DNA from: Macrobrachium rosenbergii
Lineage: Eukaryota > Arthropoda > Malacostraca > Decapoda > Palaemonidae
DNA: 64,000 nt
Direction: 5' to 3'
Assembly (NCBI RefSeq): GCF_040412425.1
Contig: NC_089755.1
Span: 49,334,298 to 49,398,297 of the forward strand
Shown: positions 1 to 12,000 of the stretch, in pieces
Position numbering within the stretch: the stretch's first letter is position 1
Layout of the letters: each line of letters opens with the position of its first letter
Notes under the pieces: model-generated
The model's input: only the letters and a program-made list of their open reading frames with translations
Told to the model about the DNA's origin: nothing
The model's database searches: none
Position numbers and translations under genes: made by a program

Positions 1-2110
1 CTTTTAAGATTGTGTTATATCATCGCAGCACTATACATTTGTAAATAAGTCTCTTCCTCATTTCCTCTTGCTCTTGGTTGCAATTTTATATATACCGTAC
101 TGTATATTTAAACCAAAATACATTCAATTCTTAACTTTCTCCAGCCTGTTTGATAGTGTTACCTGTATTTCAGTCCTTATAAATTTGTTTCACTGATTTG
201 AATTTGTTTTGCTGCGCAGGTATGATGAAATGCACAGTAGCCATTAAATGTACTTGGTGGTTATAAAGTTGGGGCATTTAATACTCTGTATTCCAATATT
301 TTAATATTCAGATTTGATAGCCTCTGTAAATACACAGTTCTGCAGCATTTGATCAAAGCATTTGTAAAAAGGCTGCATGACTGACCATGTATAGACTGAA
401 GTTGCATAATGTTCTCTATATTTGTCGAACTGAAATACTGATATGGCTTTAAATCCCACATTTTTTCCAGTGCATTATATGGGTGTTTGTATTACCATGG
501 TCTCCTGTTTGTTCACCTTGTTACCTTTCTTCTTTTTCATTTGACTCCTGCCATGCACTTTTAAGACATTTTTGCCTTCAGGGAAGTTCTTATTATATAT
601 GAAAGTGAATTATTTCAATTTCTAGTTATTGATCTAATTATCAGTAAAAATTATCCCTTCCCTTTTGTATTAATTCTTCATTTATTTTGAACATGGTTAC
701 AGAAAATGGGTCAGATTTGTCATTATCACACTTATGCATTTTATTTTGAATCTTACCCAAAATTATTCATGCATTTTATTTTGAATCTTACCCAAAATTC
801 TTCTTCAATATGGCCTTCATGTTATTGTATTCACAAAAGTTTAAATACGGCAGCATACTTTTTGTCCAAGATGGTTACCAAAGGGACCTCTCCTTTCATC
901 CTGTTCAGTGCCTATTCAGTGCCTGTTGTTTGCAAGCTGTAAGTCATTCCTCTCCAGCAATGTGTTTATGCTCCTTTGATCTTGGATCAGTGATCAGATA
1001 AATTTCAAGTAATTTCAAGTAAGAAAAAACGGTAATGATAATGAAGCTGTGCTGTAATATTTTCTCTCAGAAAACACAACATTGGATAGTTAAGTTCTTT
1101 GTTTCTCCAGTCTGCGTGGTTTTTGTCCTAGCTAATCTTCCTTCATATATTCCGTGGTTCATGTTCATATTTTCCACTGATTCTTCACCAAGAACCATCT
1201 TTTTTGAGATGCTGAAGTGCAACCACACAGGGTGTAGTATTTATTGTTTGTTAGGGTTAACTAGAGATGAATTTCATGCAAAGATTAATGGCAATGGTAA
1301 ATCTATGTAAATTTGCTCACTCATTGTAATGATTGGTTTATGGTAGTTACAATTTGTAGGTATTGTACGTACAGTACTGTACATACGGTACTTTTGTAAC
1401 TCCAGATCGACTTTCATTTTTCTGAAGGTAGAAGGAACTGTGCACCTCTCGTTAATCACTATATACAGTATTCATTCAGGTACAGAAAATAAGTTTCACA
1501 CTGTGTATAATAATGCAAGCTTTATATTGACACAAATGAGCATTTGATCATGTTAGGTACATGTTTCTCAACTCAAGAAAACAGTTTTTTATAAAATGAC
1601 ACACCTTTTACTGTTTTTACCAACTGTATTTGTATGCTAATGTCTGTGCTTTTGTAGCTCTTAAGAATTATTTTCACTGTAGGTAATTTGCACCAAGAGA
1701 ATTTGTGGATGTCACATGAGGTAATAATTTAGTATTGTGTCTTATGAACGTTTTTATTCCCATATTAACCCATAATTATATTTTATTTGGGTAATATTTT
1801 ATTATTCATTGTATTATTACAATATGGCATAAAAATTATGTACTATGTACCATATCAGTGCAAAAATATATTGTGTGATTTGTTTAGACTGTTTCCTCCT
1901 TGAATCCTTACTGCTTCATTGCATTACATATTCTCGAATGTGGATTGTTTACAGAGATAGACTGACAGTTGCAGTAAGTAGTTTTTAACTTGAATTATTA
2001 TTCCTTAGAATAATTTGTGTCTTCCATCATTCACAGCATTGTACGGTTTATTTTAATGATTATAGTGTGTTATTGTCCATTAAAGTAAGAAATTTTAAGC
2101 TGTACTTCAT
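1..2110. other. No gene seen
   Basis: AT-rich DNA with short frames only and one tandem duplication. No splice-consistent exon or recognised repeat was found. Confidence 0.5.
736..803. repeat. 35-bp tandem duplication
   Basis: Two near-identical copies start GCATTTTATTTTGAATCTTA at 736 and 771. No function is evident. Confidence 0.8.
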
Positions 2111-2114
2111 TTTC

Positions 2115-2365
2115 AGCTGCTGAATAGCAAACTGAAAAGATAAAACTGGGCAAATTTTGTAGAAGATTAAGACAGAAATTGGGAAGAAGGAATATTAGAA
2201 TATTAGAACAATGGAAACAGTACTTTGAGACACTACTGAATGATAAGTACTATGAACTGGAGGATGTTTACAAGACAAGAACGAGTCGAGAAGTTAACAT
2301 ACGAAGGTTTTGGGAAGACCACGGGGTCAAGAAGATTAAAAATGGTAAAACTCCTGTATAGTGAA
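2115..2365 (+). mobile_element. LINE reverse-transcriptase N-terminal fragment
   Basis: The frame from 2179 gives EQWKQYFETLLNDKYYELED and ends with VKKIKNGKTPV. This pattern (W-x-x-YFExLLN, then KxxKNGKxPG) is typical of the start of the RT domain in RTE/Jockey-like LINEs. The frame stops at 2359 and nothing recognisable continues. Confidence 0.5.
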
Positions 2366-4089
2366 AAATAACAAGCAGCTTGTCACATTAATAGATGGAG
2401 ATTGGCCCACTGAAGAATTGAATACTGATTACTTTACCCGTGTTATGAACATGAAAATATAAACCGTTGTTTTCCCTCGCAATTTGTAGCACTAAAAATA
2501 CTTTCTGAAAATTATGCTGCAAAGAATACAGGATTAATTTGATGACAAAGGCTTCAAGGAATTTTGGGATTATTGGCATTGCTAAAGTGTCTTACCTCAC
2601 TGCAAATATATGTATATGATGTAGAAATATACGAATGTGCATGATGGGAGAGTTACACTATGATCTAGAGTCTTATGTCACGGAGATTGTTGGACGAATA
2701 TTACGTACTTGTATATGCAATTCTCCTTCTACACATAGTTTTCATTTGTGAAAGTTAGTACAGGACTTAGAAAAAACTTGCATTAAATATCCTTTATTTG
2801 ATAAGAGGAACATTGAATATACAAAAAGTAAACAAAGAAAGAGAACACAACAACATGAAAACATACAGTTGTATTGAAGATTTTAGCTCTGCTTAGGCGC
2901 ATACCAGCACTCGCAGAGAAGTAGGGATTTTATGCATATAAACAAGAATTATGAATGGGAGAACGTAGTTTCTATATGTTGAAATCAAAGAAAAAATAGA
3001 AACCGGCGAATTTCAATTAAGACTGGAGGGAGAAAACAAAGTACCCATTGAGATGTGTGGATACAATGATCCCAGCACCAGATGGAGAGTGAAAAAAATT
3101 GAGATAACCCCCTAACACGAAGGATACTTTAGGAAAAGAGGAAGCAATAGAACGCATGTCAAAGTCAAATATTTAAAGGACTTTCAGTTTAAAAGAGTGT
3201 TAGATAAGCCTGAGCAGTAAAAATTCAATCGAGAGAGCATCTGTACTTTTAAAAAAGACAGAGTGGAACGGGCTGAAATTTGATTTATGATAGGAAAATT
3301 CTAACAGCAAAAGCAAAGGAAAATCAGACTTAGGTTGGTTATAAAAAAAAGAAAATAGAAAAAACGAAACGGGAGGAAGTTCAAAAGCAAACAAGAAAGA
3401 AGAACGAGGTCTCAACCTTAAACCACTTTCCTACAAAGAAGAAGAAGTACCGCTGTAGCTTGTTATTTGTGCCACTAGATGGAAGCACCGAGATGTAAAT
3501 AGGCTGAATTTGAAAGTAGTAAACACAGAGGAATACAGGTCATCGGCCCAATGCTAAACTTTACGCTCGCAGTATACTTTTGACATGAGAAGACGCAGTA
3601 AACGGTCAAACTAGGTAGGTAAGGAGTCATATACGTTAGTATGTGTATTTTTGTGTGTATATGGCATGGTTAGGGCGACGAAAACCTAGACATAGTCTAG
3701 GCCAATGGCGAAGTAGGGAGCCTAAGATTTCCGTAGATATGGCGCAGACCTGATTGAAACTCGGACGTTGCAATTAGTTTCAGTGTAGCAGCCTATAGGT
3801 CTGCCTGCGGAAGAGTAGCGCATGCCATTTCCTTGGGTTACGGCCACACAAAGAACATATAGTGCACCTCATGCTGTGCACTGTAGGCATTACGTAAGGT
3901 TCTTTGCAGTGTCCCTTTGGCCCCTAGCTGCAACCCCTTTCGTTCGTTTTACTGTACCTCCGTTCATAGGTTATTCACTTTTTTCCTATTACTATCCTTA
4001 ACCCACTCCTAACAATTGTTTCATGGTGCAACTGCGAGGTTTTCCGGTAGAACTACAAGGTAACTCCGCACAGACTGCCGTGTTGTTGT
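2366..4089. other. Unassigned, probable repeat remnants
   Basis: Purine-rich DNA after the LINE fragment; GC rises from about 3440 toward the promoter-like cluster. No frame or family could be supported. Confidence 0.4.
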
Positions 4090-4200
4090 TATGGGATGGT
4101 TCCGCGCATGCGCAAGTCTTGAGGGACCCAAATGTTCAAGAAGGGATTGGCTAAGGAAACCAATTATAAAAGGAACTACACTAGCTGAACCTAACTTACC
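4090..4200. promoter_or_regulatory. Promoter-like cluster: NRF-1 palindrome, CCAAT boxes, TATA-like box
   Basis: The segment holds GCGCATGCGC (NRF-1-type palindrome, near 4105), GATTGGCT and ACCAAT (CCAAT in both orientations, near 4145 and 4160) and TTATAAAAGG (near 4165). These are followed by CCTAA-rich sequence. If it acts on the + strand it could drive gene 1, whose start exon needs an upstream non-coding exon; a GTAAGT donor lies at 4297. This is composition-based inference with no transcript support. Confidence 0.35.
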
Positions 4201-4220
4201 CTAACCTAGCCTAACCTAGC
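4186..4220. repeat. Short telomere-like CCTAA-rich stretch
   Basis: CCTAACTTACCCTAACCTAG and a following CCTAACCTAGC resemble degenerate units of the arthropod telomere repeat (TTAGG). Only a few imperfect units, so chance or a telomerase-repair scar are both possible. Confidence 0.3.
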
Positions 4221-7200
4221 AGGCCATGTTACTTAGCCCGGGTGTACGGAGTAGAGGTAGGTGGTGAGTTGGGGGAAACCTCCTCTCACCTACTATGTAA
4301 GTCACATTTTTTCTTTGGCTGCAGTGAAGTGGAGACGTTCTCTTGCACTCTGACCAAATGATGTTTCCTTCCCTTGGCATTACGAGCAACCCATCGTTCG
4401 CCGCTGTTTCTACAAAGGAACTCAACGTAGTTGAGCATCCCATTGCAGTCATCTTGCCTGTGGCAACACCCCCTCAGTATTGAGTACAAGCTGTACTTTT
4501 CTGACACTGCTGCTTCCCATGACACATCTGTTTTGGCCGAGGAGAGAAAGAGTCATGGATAGAGTAAGTTGAAGGAATGTAAGTGTGGGTCCTCACCTCG
4601 TTGCTAATCGTTTCTTGCTCTTCATCCATATCTTCTTTTGCCTCTTTCCATAAGAAGGAGGAAGAGGTTTGGAAGCCTTCCCACATGAAGTTCTGTCAGA
4701 TTTTGAATGAGTGCCTTTTTCTTCAGGGCTTAGGATGGCATTTGCTCATCTGTAGATGGGACAACTGTCATGGGTAGGGTAGACAATGGGTTTCCAGAGC
4801 ATGCTTGTAAAGTAGTGTATTTCCATTTCATTACAGGACAGGGCTGTTCTGGACTCTTCCCTTGTTGGTACTTCTGCCAAGGTATGTGGAGAGGAGTTGG
4901 TGCTACCTTCTTGCTCATTGCATGCATGACCCCCCAGTCTTGCACAAGCAGACATTAGAATCATGTGTAACAGGTCAGTGCTGTTCGATACCACAGGATA
5001 TTATGATGATCTGCGTGCGAATGATCATGTGAACCCTCCGACTGCCTAGTTCATTCAGAACTCGATGTGCTTGTGCATGATCCTGGATCATGTGCATGTG
5101 CAGACAGAGGGTTCACCCACAAAAGGTTTCTGCATAATGATACTGCTGGGTACTGTGCCTATCTGTATGCTTGTGATTGTGCAGATCATCAAGCAGTGCC
5201 TAGCTCTTCAAGAATTCTTGACGTATATGTTTATGATCCTTGGATTGTATTCATGCAGACAGGTTCACTCTTGGAAGGTTGCTGAATTATGATACTGCTA
5301 GGTATCGTTGTGAGCCATGTGCGTGTGGTTGTGGTCCTGATGTTTGCTCTCCAGTACCAGATCCTTGGGCATTGATAGAAGATGCCCTCTGACATGCCTA
5401 GGACAATCTGGATGTGTGTGCCTTTCAGCCAATTAGTCTGAGCCACTGGGTGATCAGTCGAGTGCTGATCACACCGCTGTTCAGAATGACCGTGGAGGAA
5501 CCTTTTTGGCCCCAAGCCAAGTGGTTTCCTATTCTGTAATTTATGTCATAGATGGGGTCTCTCTCTTAACTGAGCTTATGTTTAGTAGATTGGGGATTCA
5601 GTCATCTATCTTCAAGACAAACACCTGTCTCTGTGATTAAAGACTATTGTAGCCATGAGCCAGGCCTTAGATTTAAAGGCATAGGTCTCTGATTTGATAG
5701 AGCTGTATATGTCTGCAAGTTGCTCTAAGCAGTCTTGCCTGATATGGGACTTTGGCCTCCTGAGTGGGACACAACTTTCATTCTTCACAGCCTTACTCAG
5801 GTGCTATGGGAGGCCTCAGATTAAGATTGCACACTTAGACTGTCTTCCTACTAGACTTAGCCATGGCAAAGTGTATTTAGCAACGCAGCCTTTCTTCTCT
5901 TTTGGCTTTTCAAGGGTTGGAATTGCTCTTGTTCAATGCATGGTTTGTGGCAGAAACAATGATGAAAGATACGAGAGCTAGCAATTTCCTTTTTCTGGGA
6001 TCTTGATAGCAGTCTGGATAAGAGGTTTCAATGCTTCGTGTGAGTTGTAAGGTGTTACAGTGTTACCTCAACTTAACAGACAGCTCAGGAGTCTGCCCCT
6101 TCTGGTAAGTAACAAAATCCACTAAGTAAAGAAAACTGGCACATAACCTACACAATAGGGTTAAGTTAAGTATACCTTAGTTACTTTGGGGCTAACTCTC
6201 ATAGCTTATAGTATGGTGCAGTTCTGTATGAAGTGTTTAATAGAATATACTAATCAGTATTTTGTAATTATGATTCAGTTTAAAGTATTGATTTACTATA
6301 TTTCCAATTCAGAGATGTACAGTACGGTGTTTGCGAAAGGAATTGCTTCTTATAAAGCATAAACATTGTATCTTTTTAAACAGTTAATGCCAAATTCTTC
6401 ATGAAAAAATAGAGAGAGAGTGCAGAAGTCAAGCAAACACGTGGTAGGTACGTATATAGTTTATCCTAATACAGTGCATACATGTGGGTATACCCTGTAC
6501 ACTTGCATACATACTGAAAAATGTGTAACACTAAGTTACTGTATTGTATTGAGTACAGTACAGAGCTCTGCTGCATTAAGTAATGTCAATAAAAATAATG
6601 TACACAGAGAGAAGTGTTGGTCACAGGCACAAACAAGAAAGCCTCGGTCTACTGTCTGATAACCCTATTGTTAGGCACAAAATATTTTTAATAATTTTCA
6701 GTGGTATCAGGTGAGTCTGTTAGGTAACGAAATCCGCTAAGTTGAGGTGCCACTAATAGGAACCTCCTCTTAGGCCAGATTGATGATGCCTTTTTGCCAG
6801 TACTAGCAAGCACAAGACGTAGGTTTCCAGGAACACCCTTTCTTTCTGACTTTGTGCTGTAGTCAAATGAGCTTATGACAACTCTGGTGAAGTAGGCAGT
6901 GCACAGTTCAAATGACGGCTCACAGAGTTGGGGACATGGAACCATCCCTGCCATTTGTAATCTTTGGTAGTACAGGTAATGAGGGAAGGGATCTGATGCA
7001 TCAGACCACTTTTACCTTATTTTACCGTAGTTACACTATTCCCAGATCCTAGACACCTTGGGACCTGTGATGTGTGTTTTTCAATTGGGGGAGGGCGGGA
7101 GGCAGAGCTATAACTTGAACCCATTAATTGTATTGGCCAGATTTAGCTACCCTCTAAAATGGTTCTCACTTGGTCTCACAAGTACTTCCTTTTCGAGTGA

Positions 7201-7640
7201 GATCTCAGATACGTCTCACTTGGGTTTGGGGCTCCATTGTTCTGCCATCCTCATGCCAGACCAAATAGGAAGTTCATCAGTCAATGCTCCTATTCTTGCT
7301 ATTGTGACTAGGAATGTGACACCTCCAGATGGGAATTCAACTTACTAGTCACTGCAAAAACAGCCACCCACATAAGAGTAAGTCTCTTAGGCGATAGTTT
7401 TTATTTATGTGGGAACAAATAAAAAAAATTTTTAAGTTATTTTTATTTTTTCTTGGATTACCAGCCAGAGCCTTTCATCATAACCCCACCTGAACCACCC
7501 CACTTATTCCCTGATGCCAAAGGGAAAGTGTTTGGTGATGGCAGGTGAGTGGGGTTTCTTCCCCTTTCACCCTCCTTCCACCAGTTAACTACCATGTTAC
7601 TAAGTTTCAGTGACAATTACAGCTTTTGCTGGGGAAGACT
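4210..7640 (+). mobile_element. Degenerate DIRS-like retroelement, copy A (interrupted)
   Basis: Segments at 4340-4450 and 4690-4960 match, in opposite orientation, the 5' part of copy B (19440-19520 and 19290-19020), for example AGAAGTTCTGTCAGA and GGACAG followed by a stretch ending TACTTCTGC. The terminal unit at 7465-7640 is homologous to the ends of copy B, and 4240-4300 carries the same motif inverted. No long frame survives. The span 5000-6050 is poorly conserved and includes an imperfect duplication (5085-5160 and 5236-5310). The element at 6059-6754 is inserted into it. Confidence 0.55.
6059..6754. mobile_element. Non-autonomous TIR element nested in DIRS copy A
   Basis: The left end is AGTGTTACCTCAACTTAAC and the right end reads, reverse-complemented, AGTGGCACCTCAACTTAGC. 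About 700 bp lie between with no transposase frame. The end sequence resembles abundant TIR families whose termini begin CAGTGGTACCTC; that is memory only. Confidence 0.6.
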
Positions 7641-8965
7641 CCTATGTAGAAGTCTTTGGCTTGTATACTACATAGAAAAAATACGAATTACTTTCACTTG
7701 ATGAAGTTAATATTCCTCTTTCTGTTTTTAATAGACAGCACAGGAGGTAATTACATTGGTTTGAATAATTATTTACTATTTACTTATTCTTTTATTGTGG
7801 TGGGAGAGGTTGTAACCAGAACTAGGTCTTGGTTACCACTCTGCTTACCTACTGGCTGACCAAAAATGCTTAGGAACTTTAATGTAAGCTTTTTGGGCAC
7901 AGCTGTTCAGGATGTGATCTTAAGAGGCAAGATACAGCTGTGATTGGGAAATTTCATAAAAATTTGATCTGAAAGTGTTTCTTTTGGCAAAATTGTAAAA
8001 ATATGCGCATGTGAAATAACATTGTATCAAAGTTTATGGCATTTTTGTTTCAGCCCTCGAAGAAAGGCTAGAATTTTGCTATTTCTATGTTATCTCTACT
8101 CCAGTGTACATGCTCTGAGTTAGCCAGTCTGAGAGGAGGGTTTTTCTCAGGTGTCTGAGGCTCCTAGAGTGTCAGATTCATTATATCAGGATTTTGCCTT
8201 TATCTAGGTTAGTGTTTATGAGGTACTGTAATGGTTTTATCTGTTCCAGTACCTTTTGAAACAAGTTTTTCTGGTGATCAAGTTAGTATATGCTGTAATA
8301 CTGGCTGCTGAGATGTTTGGTAATTTTGGTAATGTTTTATCTAAGCAGTGTTACTCATTGTTGCATCAGTTGCCATCCTAAAACAATTCTCATGCTCTCT
8401 GAATACTTGTAAGCAGACTTGGCCTACGCACAGCACAGCTGCTTTTTCTTCAGATGAACTCTCATATACAGTATCTCAGTCTCCCTAATCATGTTGTTTT
8501 ACTAATTCAGGCAAGCATGCCAAAAGTCTCAAATCCCAGGGGATATCATCAGTCTTGACTTTCCAGTTTCCCATTTGCAGCTACCTTCTTTGGATATAAA
8601 GTTGGCAAGAATGCTGAAGTTCTGTTATGTTTCCATCTTAGTAGCAACTTCCCATAACTAAAATAGTCAAGTTAGTGTATATGTTTTATAGATATAAACC
8701 TTGTATTATACTGGGAGCTGCAGTTATCTGAAGTTCAGAATGGCAGTTGATGAAATTATTTAGTGGTCGAGATAATCATCTTGAGGAATGAAGTAAGCAC
8801 TTCATTTAAAAATGACTTCATCAGTTCTTCAGATGAAGTCATTTTGTATTTTTAAATTACTTTTAAAATTAATTTTCATTTTCTATTGCCCTGTCACTCA
8901 AGATTTTTATTTTCAGTGCTTGTTGAACATTGTACTGTATTTTGATTTTTTCTGTGATGTTTCAG
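7641..8965. other. Intergenic or 5' intron of gene 1
   Basis: Holds the hairpin at 8809-8845. Nothing else recognised. Confidence 0.4.
8809..8845. repeat. Perfect 14-bp hairpin 120 bp before gene 1 start exon
   Basis: AAAATGACTTCATC (8809-8822) pairs with GATGAAGTCATTTT (8832-8845) around a 9-nt loop. It is in the intron preceding exon 8966 and may influence splicing or be a transposon footprint. Confidence 0.7.
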
Positions 8966-9029
8966 CACTTTGAGGGACTATGAGTGACCTACCAGATGCA
9001 GGGGAGGATTTGCCTCCAAGGAGTCGCAG
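8966..9029 (+). CDS. Gene 1 start exon (coding from 8980)
   Basis: A pyrimidine-rich tract ending TTTCAG precedes 8966 and a GTTAGA donor follows 9029. The ATG at 8980 has an in-frame TGA just upstream inside the exon, so it is the start. It encodes MSDLPDAGEDLPPRSR and then splits a Ser codon (AG/C) with the exon at 11713. The reconstructed junction RSRS-LRVRQVRVDYSEDE continues the acidic/basic composition without a break. The GTTAGA donor is imperfect, which is the main uncertainty. Confidence 0.7.
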
Positions 9030-12000
9030 GTTAGATATATACCGTTTAGTTGTTATTGACAATAGAGCATCTTTTTTGAAGATGTAATTTTTCAGGTAAA
9101 GTGTTGTTAGAAATACAAATTGTGCCAGTTTCTAAACAAGGTATTTTTTGGTAAATGTTTTGAACAAACAAATTTTTATATAAGTTGAAAGTGTTTGGGA
9201 ATGTTGCAAATTCAGAATTTTGATTACTTATCTTATAGTGTGTATTCTAACTTAATCCTTAGGTGTTAGCTAATTAGCAGTTAGAGATTGCTGCAGCTGT
9301 TTACACACAAAGATAAGCCAGCTTAATGTAAGAACCATAAAACCATTAGCCTATACAGTATAGCTTTTACTTCTGTGCCAGAGATAGTAAAAGCTATATA
9401 CTGTAATGGAGAGGTAAGTATTTAAAAAGTAAACCTTAAGTATTTATATATCAATGAATGGACTATTCAGAGTGAAAGAATTTTCCAGTGGTATTTTACT
9501 ACAGTATACTTTCAAGGAATGTAGTATACAGTACTGTATCTTTATTTGAAAATGTTTTTAGTCCCTTGCTTATAATTTAAGTAGTGATAATTAGGAATAA
9601 TTGAGATGTGTATAATAATATTTTTAAAATGTGTTTTCCTAGGAATTAGGATTTTTAACTGAGGATAAAATGGTAAAGAAACAAAGATAGGAAGGACTGC
9701 CATATTTTTACAGATTGCTTAGACAAATTATCATAGGTGAGCAAAGTCGGGCTTCACAGTTAGTTCTTCAAAGCTATTGCGAAAAAGGAAGTGAATTAGG
9801 GAAGGGATCTCTGCTTGGCTGGTGAGGTGAATATTTGATATATTTTACCATATTTTTTCAACACTTCAACATCAGTATGGATGAAGTGTCCACCTGAATT
9901 GGCAAGGTATTGGGCATTTTTTTACTCTCGGACAAAGATTGATTCAGGAGAATGCTGACTGTAAAAAGAAAGCAATTTATTTATAGTGCTTGCATGCTAC
10001 CCAGCTTACTGTGTCATTATACTTTGGAGGGATGTCCCTCTTATACACAGTCTCAGGATGCATAATAGCTTCCATTGTTGGTGCTTGAAAAAGAGCCTTG
10101 TGACACACTGGTGTTGCAAGAGTCCTGGATAGGGTGAATGCTGCTTGTTATATGCTCATATACCTGTGAAAAGAGTCTGCTGGATATACCATCTTAAACT
10201 TCCCAGGCAGATTTTGTAGTTTAATGGGGAAATAGTATTATTATTTTAGTAATTATAATAATAATCATCAAAATGTAAATAGTGTAATAGGAAGGGAAAA
10301 AAGTTTGGAGAATTTTGTGCCAATCAGCCTTTGTTAATTGTGATCTGTATCAATGCACAATAAATGGTTGGGAGGATAGTGTCCAGGACCAAAGTCTTGG
10401 GAGATAAATGGTCAGAGAGAGAGCTGTATGTATGTGTATATATATAGATCTTATTAACACTGTGTATTCATGTGTCTTTGGAATGTGCAGTTCTGATTTT
10501 ACTGCTTGAAATGTTGGTTGAGATTATCAATTAAAAATCCTTGTATTGGATAGTGCTGGACCTGCTGTCCTTCCTGACCCAGGTTTGAATCCTTGTATGG
10601 ATGGACAGGTTCTTTATTTCATTCACCAAATTGAAATTCAGTGTTTTCATCGCAACATGAATTCAAAAACATTTAGGAATTGAGTTTTCTAAATAGCTAG
10701 AAATATTTTCATTGAGGGTTAACAGAGCCCTAATCCAGATTCTGTTTTAATAGAGATCAAAACCTTTGGCAGTGTGCCTTTAAGTCTCACAAAAGTAACC
10801 TAAAACCAGTGAGATAAGAAATTTCCCCAGCTTATGGAAAGGCAGTATTAGTGAAATGGAGAAACATAGACTCAAGGTGTTGAAAAAGGTGAGAGCTGAA
10901 TAAATAACCATTCCAAAGAGTAGTGGAAGTTACAGTGGTAAGGTGGGAATTTGAACAGTGGGACCTCTTTATTTTTTCTATGGAACAGGTTGACCGGTTA
11001 ATGTTATATAGCGGAAAGACGTGTAGATGAATTTATATTATGGAAAAAACAAGGCCAGTTTATCTGCCAGTTCTTTAGGAAGGATCTATGTGTATTTGGA
11101 GATACCTGAAGGATTACTTTGTTGGTCTCTAAAGAACCTGGTAATTTCAGGTTGACTGACCAGAAAGTATTGGGAAGTGGGTACGATTGGAAAAGGTCAG
11201 AGTAATAGGATCAGGTTCTCTCAGTCCTCCTGAAGTGTAAGGTGAATGAACAAGGCTTTCTCATGTAGAGAGTAAGCTGGAAAACCATTCATTGTGGAAG
11301 ATAGGTAGAACAGTTGACAAAGAATTACTGGAGTTAATTTTTTCAGTAAGGGATCAGATCAGGGTTCTAGATTTCTTTAAGAGAGGAAAATCCTCTCCTT
11401 CAGAATTGAGAGGTGCTGCTAGTATCACTGTTTTGAGGGTTTTTTAAAATCTCATTAATGCCGTCTTTGGTGTTGTGTTGTAAGTGCTCTAACTGGCAGG
11501 TGTTAAAAGTAGGCAGGTTTGGGAATTTGTTTTATGTGTATACTTTGATCTTGTGTACATCTATATTTTATGTATCGCCTTTTTTTGCTCAAGATGCTGA
11601 CTGGACTAGCTGTGATTGCACTTTTATACTGTGTTACTAATATTCAGAAAAACTCAGGATTATCTCTACTACAGGAAAAGTAGTTACAGTATTTTGTTTT
11701 TATATGTTCCAGCTTGCGAGTAAGACAAGTACGGGTTGACTACTCAGAAGATGAGTTTGAAGAAGATAGCAAGAAAGTAAGTCAGAAGAAACGAGGATCC
11801 AAGAGGAAAGCTGAGGTAAATATTGAAAGCTTGTATTGTCAGGAGAATGCAAAAGATGTCTGTGTCTGCCCTTCATTACTCGAGACTATTTTTGAGTCTC
11901 CCATAAAAGGACACAATCGTATTCGCAGTAAAAATGTAAGGGCTTCAGGGAGAGTTAATGAAACAGGACCTGAGTTGCAAATGATGAGTGTCAAAAAGTG

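Larger units (their letters stand above)
9030..11712 (+). other. Intron of gene 1
   Basis: Bounded by GTTAGA and TTCCAG. Contains the inverted repeat at 9354, the possible SINE head at 10540 and otherwise unassigned DNA. Confidence 0.65.

Noticed and set aside
7465..7548. Exon-like segment with good AG and GTGAGT borders encoding PEPFIITPPEPPHLFPDAKG
   Set aside because: The same sequence occurs at 16535-16483 on the - strand at the end of DIRS copy B, so it is the terminal repeat of a retroelement, not a gene exon.
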